Shown piece by piece: positions 41,962 to 45,818 of a stretch of 45,818 bases of DNA; within the stretch, counting starts at the first letter, position 1; each line of letters begins with the position of its first letter. Location: NCBI GenBank assembly GCA_900550375.1, contig URRP01000016.1, forward strand, positions 1 to 45,818. The letters run 5' to 3'. The notes beneath the pieces were generated by a model. That model saw only the letters and a list, made by a program, of their open reading frames with translations. It was not told the origin of the DNA and searched no databases. Source of the stretch: an uncultured Alistipes sp. Its GTDB lineage: Bacteria > Bacteroidota > Bacteroidia > Bacteroidales > Rikenellaceae. The translations under genes were made by a program, and so were the position numbers.

Positions 41962-43338
41962 TCACCACCCGAACAGCTCGCGCGGGTCTTCGATACGTCC
42001 GCTGACTGCTGCTGCTGCCGCAACGGCGATGCCCGCCAGCAGCGTGCGGGCTCCCGGTCCCTGACGGCCTTCGAAATTGCGGTTCGAGGTCGAGACGCAG
42101 TACTTGCCTGCCGGAATCTTGTCGGCGTTCATCGCCAGACAGGCCGAGCAGCCCGGCTGGCGCAACTCGAAGCCTGCGGCGGCGAGAATCCGATCCAGCC
42201 CTTCGGCCTTCGCGGCAGCCTCGACCCCTTTCGAGCCGGGGACGATCCATACCGTCACGCCCGAAGCCTTGCGCCGCCCTTCGACCAGGCGGGCGAAACG
42301 CCGCAGGTCTTCGATGCGGCCGTTGGTGCAGCTGCCCACGAAAACGTAGTCGACGGGTTTGCCCAGCAGCCGTTCTCCGGTGCGGAATCCCATGTATTCC
42401 AGTGCTTTGGGATCGGCGTCGGCGGGGATTGCGGCGTCGACGGCCATCCCCATGCCCGGATTCGTTCCGTAGGTAATCATCGGCGCGATGTCGGCGGCGT
42501 CGAAGCGGTATTCCTTGTCGAAACGGGCGTCGGCGTCGCTGTAAAGTTCACGCCACTGTGCCACGGCGTCGTCAAAGCGTTCGCCCTGCGGTGCCCGTTC
42601 GCGCCCGCGCAGGTAGTCGAAGGTCTTCTCATCGGGGGCGATCATGCCGCCGCGGGCGCCGCACTCGATGCTCATGTTGCAGAGCGTCATGCGCCCCTCC
42701 ATCGTAAGCGAGCGGATCGCTTCGCCGGCGAATTCGATGAAGTGGTCGGTGCCGCCCGAAGCGGTGATCTGCGAGATGATATAGAGGATGATGTCCTTGG
42801 CTTCCACACCCGGGCGCAGCGTGCCGTCGACGGTGATGCGCATTGCACGCGGTTTGATTTGCAGGATACACTGGCTGGCCAGTACCATTTCGACCTCGGA
42901 GGTTCCCACGCCGAAAGCGACGGCCCCCAGCGCTCCGTGCGTGGAGGTATGGCTGTCGCCGCAGACGATGGTCATGCCCGGCTGCGTGAATCCCAGCTCG
43001 GGACCGATGATATGTACGATTCCCTGACGCGGATTGCCCATGCCGAAGTGTTCGATGCCGTAGCGTGCGCAGTTGGCCCTCAGCGTCTCTACCTGATGCC
43101 GCGACTGAGGCTCCGCGATGGGGAGGTGTTGGTCGACGGTCGGGATGTTGTGGTCGACCGTCGCGGTGATGCGGTCGGGGTGTACTACGCCGATGCCGCG
43201 CCGGTCGAGTCCGGCGAAGGCGACGGGAGAGGTCACCTCGTGGATGTACTGCCGGTCGATGTAGAGTACCGAGCGGCCGCCCTCCTCCGTGCGTACGGTA
43301 TGCGCATCCCAAATCTTGTCCAAAAGCGTCCGTGCCAT
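41962..43338 (-). CDS. leuC: 3-isopropylmalate dehydratase large subunit
   Basis: This 458-aa aconitase-family Fe-S subunit isomerises 2- to 3-isopropylmalate with LeuD. The [4Fe-4S] Cys ligands are in FVGSCTNGRIEDLRR and in RQPGCSACLAMN. Other signatures are LYIDRQYIHEVTSPVAFAGL, TIVCGDSHTSTHGALGAVAFGVGTSEVE (written here in part as VCGDSHTSTHGALG) and the C-terminal STSNRNFEGRQGPGARTLL. Length is standard. It begins one base after the leuA stop. Confidence 0.95.
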   Translation of the reverse strand: MARTLLDKIWDAHTVRTEEGGRSVLYIDRQYIHEVTSPVAFAGLDRRGIGVVHPDRITATVDHNIPTVDQHLPIAEPQSRHQVETLRANCARYGIEHFGMGNPRQGIVHIIGPELGFTQPGMTIVCGDSHTSTHGALGAVAFGVGTSEVEMVLASQCILQIKPRAMRITVDGTLRPGVEAKDIILYIISQITASGGTDHFIEFAGEAIRSLTMEGRMTLCNMSIECGARGGMIAPDEKTFDYLRGRERAPQGERFDDAVAQWRELYSDADARFDKEYRFDAADIAPMITYGTNPGMGMAVDAAIPADADPKALEYMGFRTGERLLGKPVDYVFVGSCTNGRIEDLRRFARLVEGRRKASGVTVWIVPGSKGVEAAAKAEGLDRILAAAGFELRQPGCSACLAMNADKIPAGKYCVSTSNRNFEGRQGPGARTLLAGIAVAAAAAVSGRIEDPRELFGW

Positions 43339-43339
43339 C

Positions 43340-44860
<1,521 letters not shown>

Positions 44861-44923
44861 ATCTTATTGGTCTTTGATTTCGGAGGCGATCCGCTCGCTC
44901 CGAATCCTTGTTTTTCGTTTTAT

Positions 44924-44952
44924 AAAAATTCCGCCATTCCGCCGGAAGACGG
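44924..44952 (-). terminator. Terminator-like hairpin in the leuA leader
   Basis: On the minus strand CCGTC and TTC pair with GAA and GGCGG across a one-base bulge, followed by AATTTTTAT. The stem is imperfect (about 8 bp). It lies about 65 nt before the leuA start in the long leader, so it could act as an attenuator terminator. Confidence 0.4.
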
Positions 44953-45128
44953 CCGGCCCGGAGATTTTGCCTCGTTCGTACCCGCAGTGTCCGTGTCGCC
45001 CCGTCTGTTTCCGTTTCGGCTGTGCCTGCGGTGGTCACGTTCGGCGGCGGAGTTCATCCGGCGCAACCGACCGGAATCTTCCGGAGAGAACCGGCCGACG
45101 ACCGAATCTTGTGTTTCTCGGCTATTTT

Positions 45129-45251
45129 TCATGCGGGCCTAACCCTGCCCGAACCCTCCGCCGTTGTGTCTGCCGGTATGCGTAATTGTCGGTTTTGGGA
45201 ATTTTGATTACAATTCGTAATTAAAATAAATGAAATAGATGTAAAATTCAT
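45129..45251 (-). CDS. Possible leader ORF ahead of leuA
   Basis: A 40-codon frame starts MNFTSISFILITN, with four Ile/Leu codons among six positions, and continues NQNSQNRQLR. It begins about 60 nt after the predicted leuA transcription start. A terminator-like hairpin lies 177 nt further downstream. The Ile/Leu run is shorter than in the ilv leader, and no clear competing hairpins adjoin it. It may be a leader peptide or chance. Confidence 0.35.
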   Translation of the reverse strand: MNFTSISFILITNCNQNSQNRQLRIPADTTAEGSGRVRPA

Positions 45252-45317
45252 AAAATATCCTACTCGATATACATGAAATGAAATTTGTCTAAATCTTGTA
45301 ACCGGTTCACTCATTTG

Positions 45318-45347
45318 CAAATATATAAATTATTCAAGGATTTCAAA
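45318..45347 (-). promoter_or_regulatory. leuA operon promoter
   Basis: On the minus strand TATATTTG (45325-45318) matches TAnnTTTG, with TTTG (45347-45344) 18 nt upstream, one base shorter than the usual 19-21 spacing. It implies a leuA leader of about 450 nt. Confidence 0.65.
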
Positions 45348-45727
45348 AATAATTTTGGTTAAGTTTCAAATAATAATCGAAATCTGTTTCAGGGCGCAGC
45401 GCAGCCTGCCATTTCCGCTCTTTTTCAGAAGGTGTCCGAAAGATGGGATTTTATCAAACGGCGCATCGCAGGCATCGGCCGGTGCAAAGTGCGGCGGGAG
45501 AAAATCGCTCCAGAGTAATTTCTATTGCTGCTATGAGTTGGTTTAACTGTTGATATACAGCGATTCGTACGGATGGAGTATGAAGTTCGACGAGAATCGA
45601 TCTTGCAGGTCAGGTGTGTTCGGGCAGACGGTCGGGAGTCTTCAGCGGCAGGAACGGAACGTGTATTGCCGGACTCCTGTCGGGGAGGAGGGATACGCGG
45701 CGGCTGTGCCTTGTTATAAATTGTAAG
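45348..45727. other. Intergenic region, no gene called
   Basis: This gap of about 380 bases lies between the edge gene and the leuA promoter. It contains short frames on both strands without recognisable features. On the minus strand one frame ends PLKTPDRLPEHT and is open to the window edge; it may be a remnant, but I cannot support a gene. No terminator with a T-run was found. Confidence 0.4.
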
Positions 45728-45818
45728 TTACGGGGTTTCCGGCTTGAAGATGAATTCGCAACGCGGCTTTTTGCCCTTGTCGAAGCTGTCCACCGGCCTT
45801 CGGGCTTCCAGCAAAAAA
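45728..45818 (-). CDS. C-terminal end of an unidentified protein (5' part outside window)
   Basis: From the right edge a minus-strand frame gives 29 residues, including LLEARRPVDSFDKGKKPRC and ending FIFKPETP before a TAA at 45728-45730. Residue composition (mixed charged and aromatic) looks like real coding sequence and is better than the other two frames. Too little is present to name a family. Confidence 0.5.
   Translation of the reverse strand, partial: FLLEARRPVDSFDKGKKPRCEFIFKPETP

Noticed and set aside
44920..45132. 70-codon frame in the leuA leader (MKNSRETQD...)
   Set aside because: It is Arg/Gly/Thr-rich with no Leu/Ile/Val run, and ends in the terminator-like hairpin. I could not support it as a leader peptide or a gene.
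45573..45719. Plus-strand 48-codon frame (MEYEVRRESILQ...)
   Set aside because: It lies between genes with no promoter box. The Gly/Arg-rich end is typical of antisense of GC-rich DNA, and no family was recognised.

Overview
The window looks like a chromosomal segment of a GC-rich gut-type Bacteroidetes, probably Alistipes or another Rikenellaceae. The support is a SusC/SusD pair with lipoproteins, a BACON domain, promoters of the Bacteroidetes form TTTG-N19/20-TAnnTTTG, almost no Shine-Dalgarno sites, and a bifunctional HisB. No rRNA, tRNA, CRISPR array, integrase or transposase was seen. The genus is inference.

Layout. (1) 1-3996, minus strand: a small type IV pilin/type II secretion-like cluster (pseudopilin, A24 prepilin peptidase, GspE/PilB ATPase), then a secreted transglutaminase-like protein and an AT-rich orphan tip of an RHS protein that runs off the left edge. 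(2) 4885-13564, minus strand: an outer-membrane uptake operon (metallophosphoesterase lipoprotein, SusC, SusD, BACON lipoprotein) with no glycosidase and no regulator in view. (3) 14305-17085, plus strand: a small secreted protein between its own promoter and terminator, then a two-TM protein and a CPA1 cation/proton antiporter with a TrkA-C domain. (4) 17231-17520: about two and a third tandem copies of a 125-bp MITE-like repeat between convergent genes. (5) 17628-45347, minus strand: about 27 kb of amino-acid biosynthesis. In transcription order this is leuA-leuC-leuD-leuB; ilvD-ilvB-ilvN-ilvC-asnB; thrA-apgM(thrB-like)-thrC-proB-proA; and hisG-D-C-B-H-A-F-IE. (6) The right edge carries the C-terminus of an unidentified minus-strand gene.

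How the genes work together. The ilv genes make isoleucine and valine, and the leu genes branch from the valine precursor. thrA, the apgM-like kinase and thrC make threonine, which feeds isoleucine. asnB draws on aspartate, proBA makes proline, and the complete his operon makes histidine. The most notable content is regulatory. Ahead of hisG is an unannotated 21-codon leader peptide with seven His codons, followed by a rho-independent terminator and a competing antiterminator pairing. Ahead of ilvD is a 21-codon leader peptide rich in Leu/Ile/Val, followed by two mutually exclusive hairpins. Both have a good Bacteroidetes promoter directly upstream. These look like classical ribosome-mediated attenuators. 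A weaker candidate lies in the roughly 450-nt leader of leuA.
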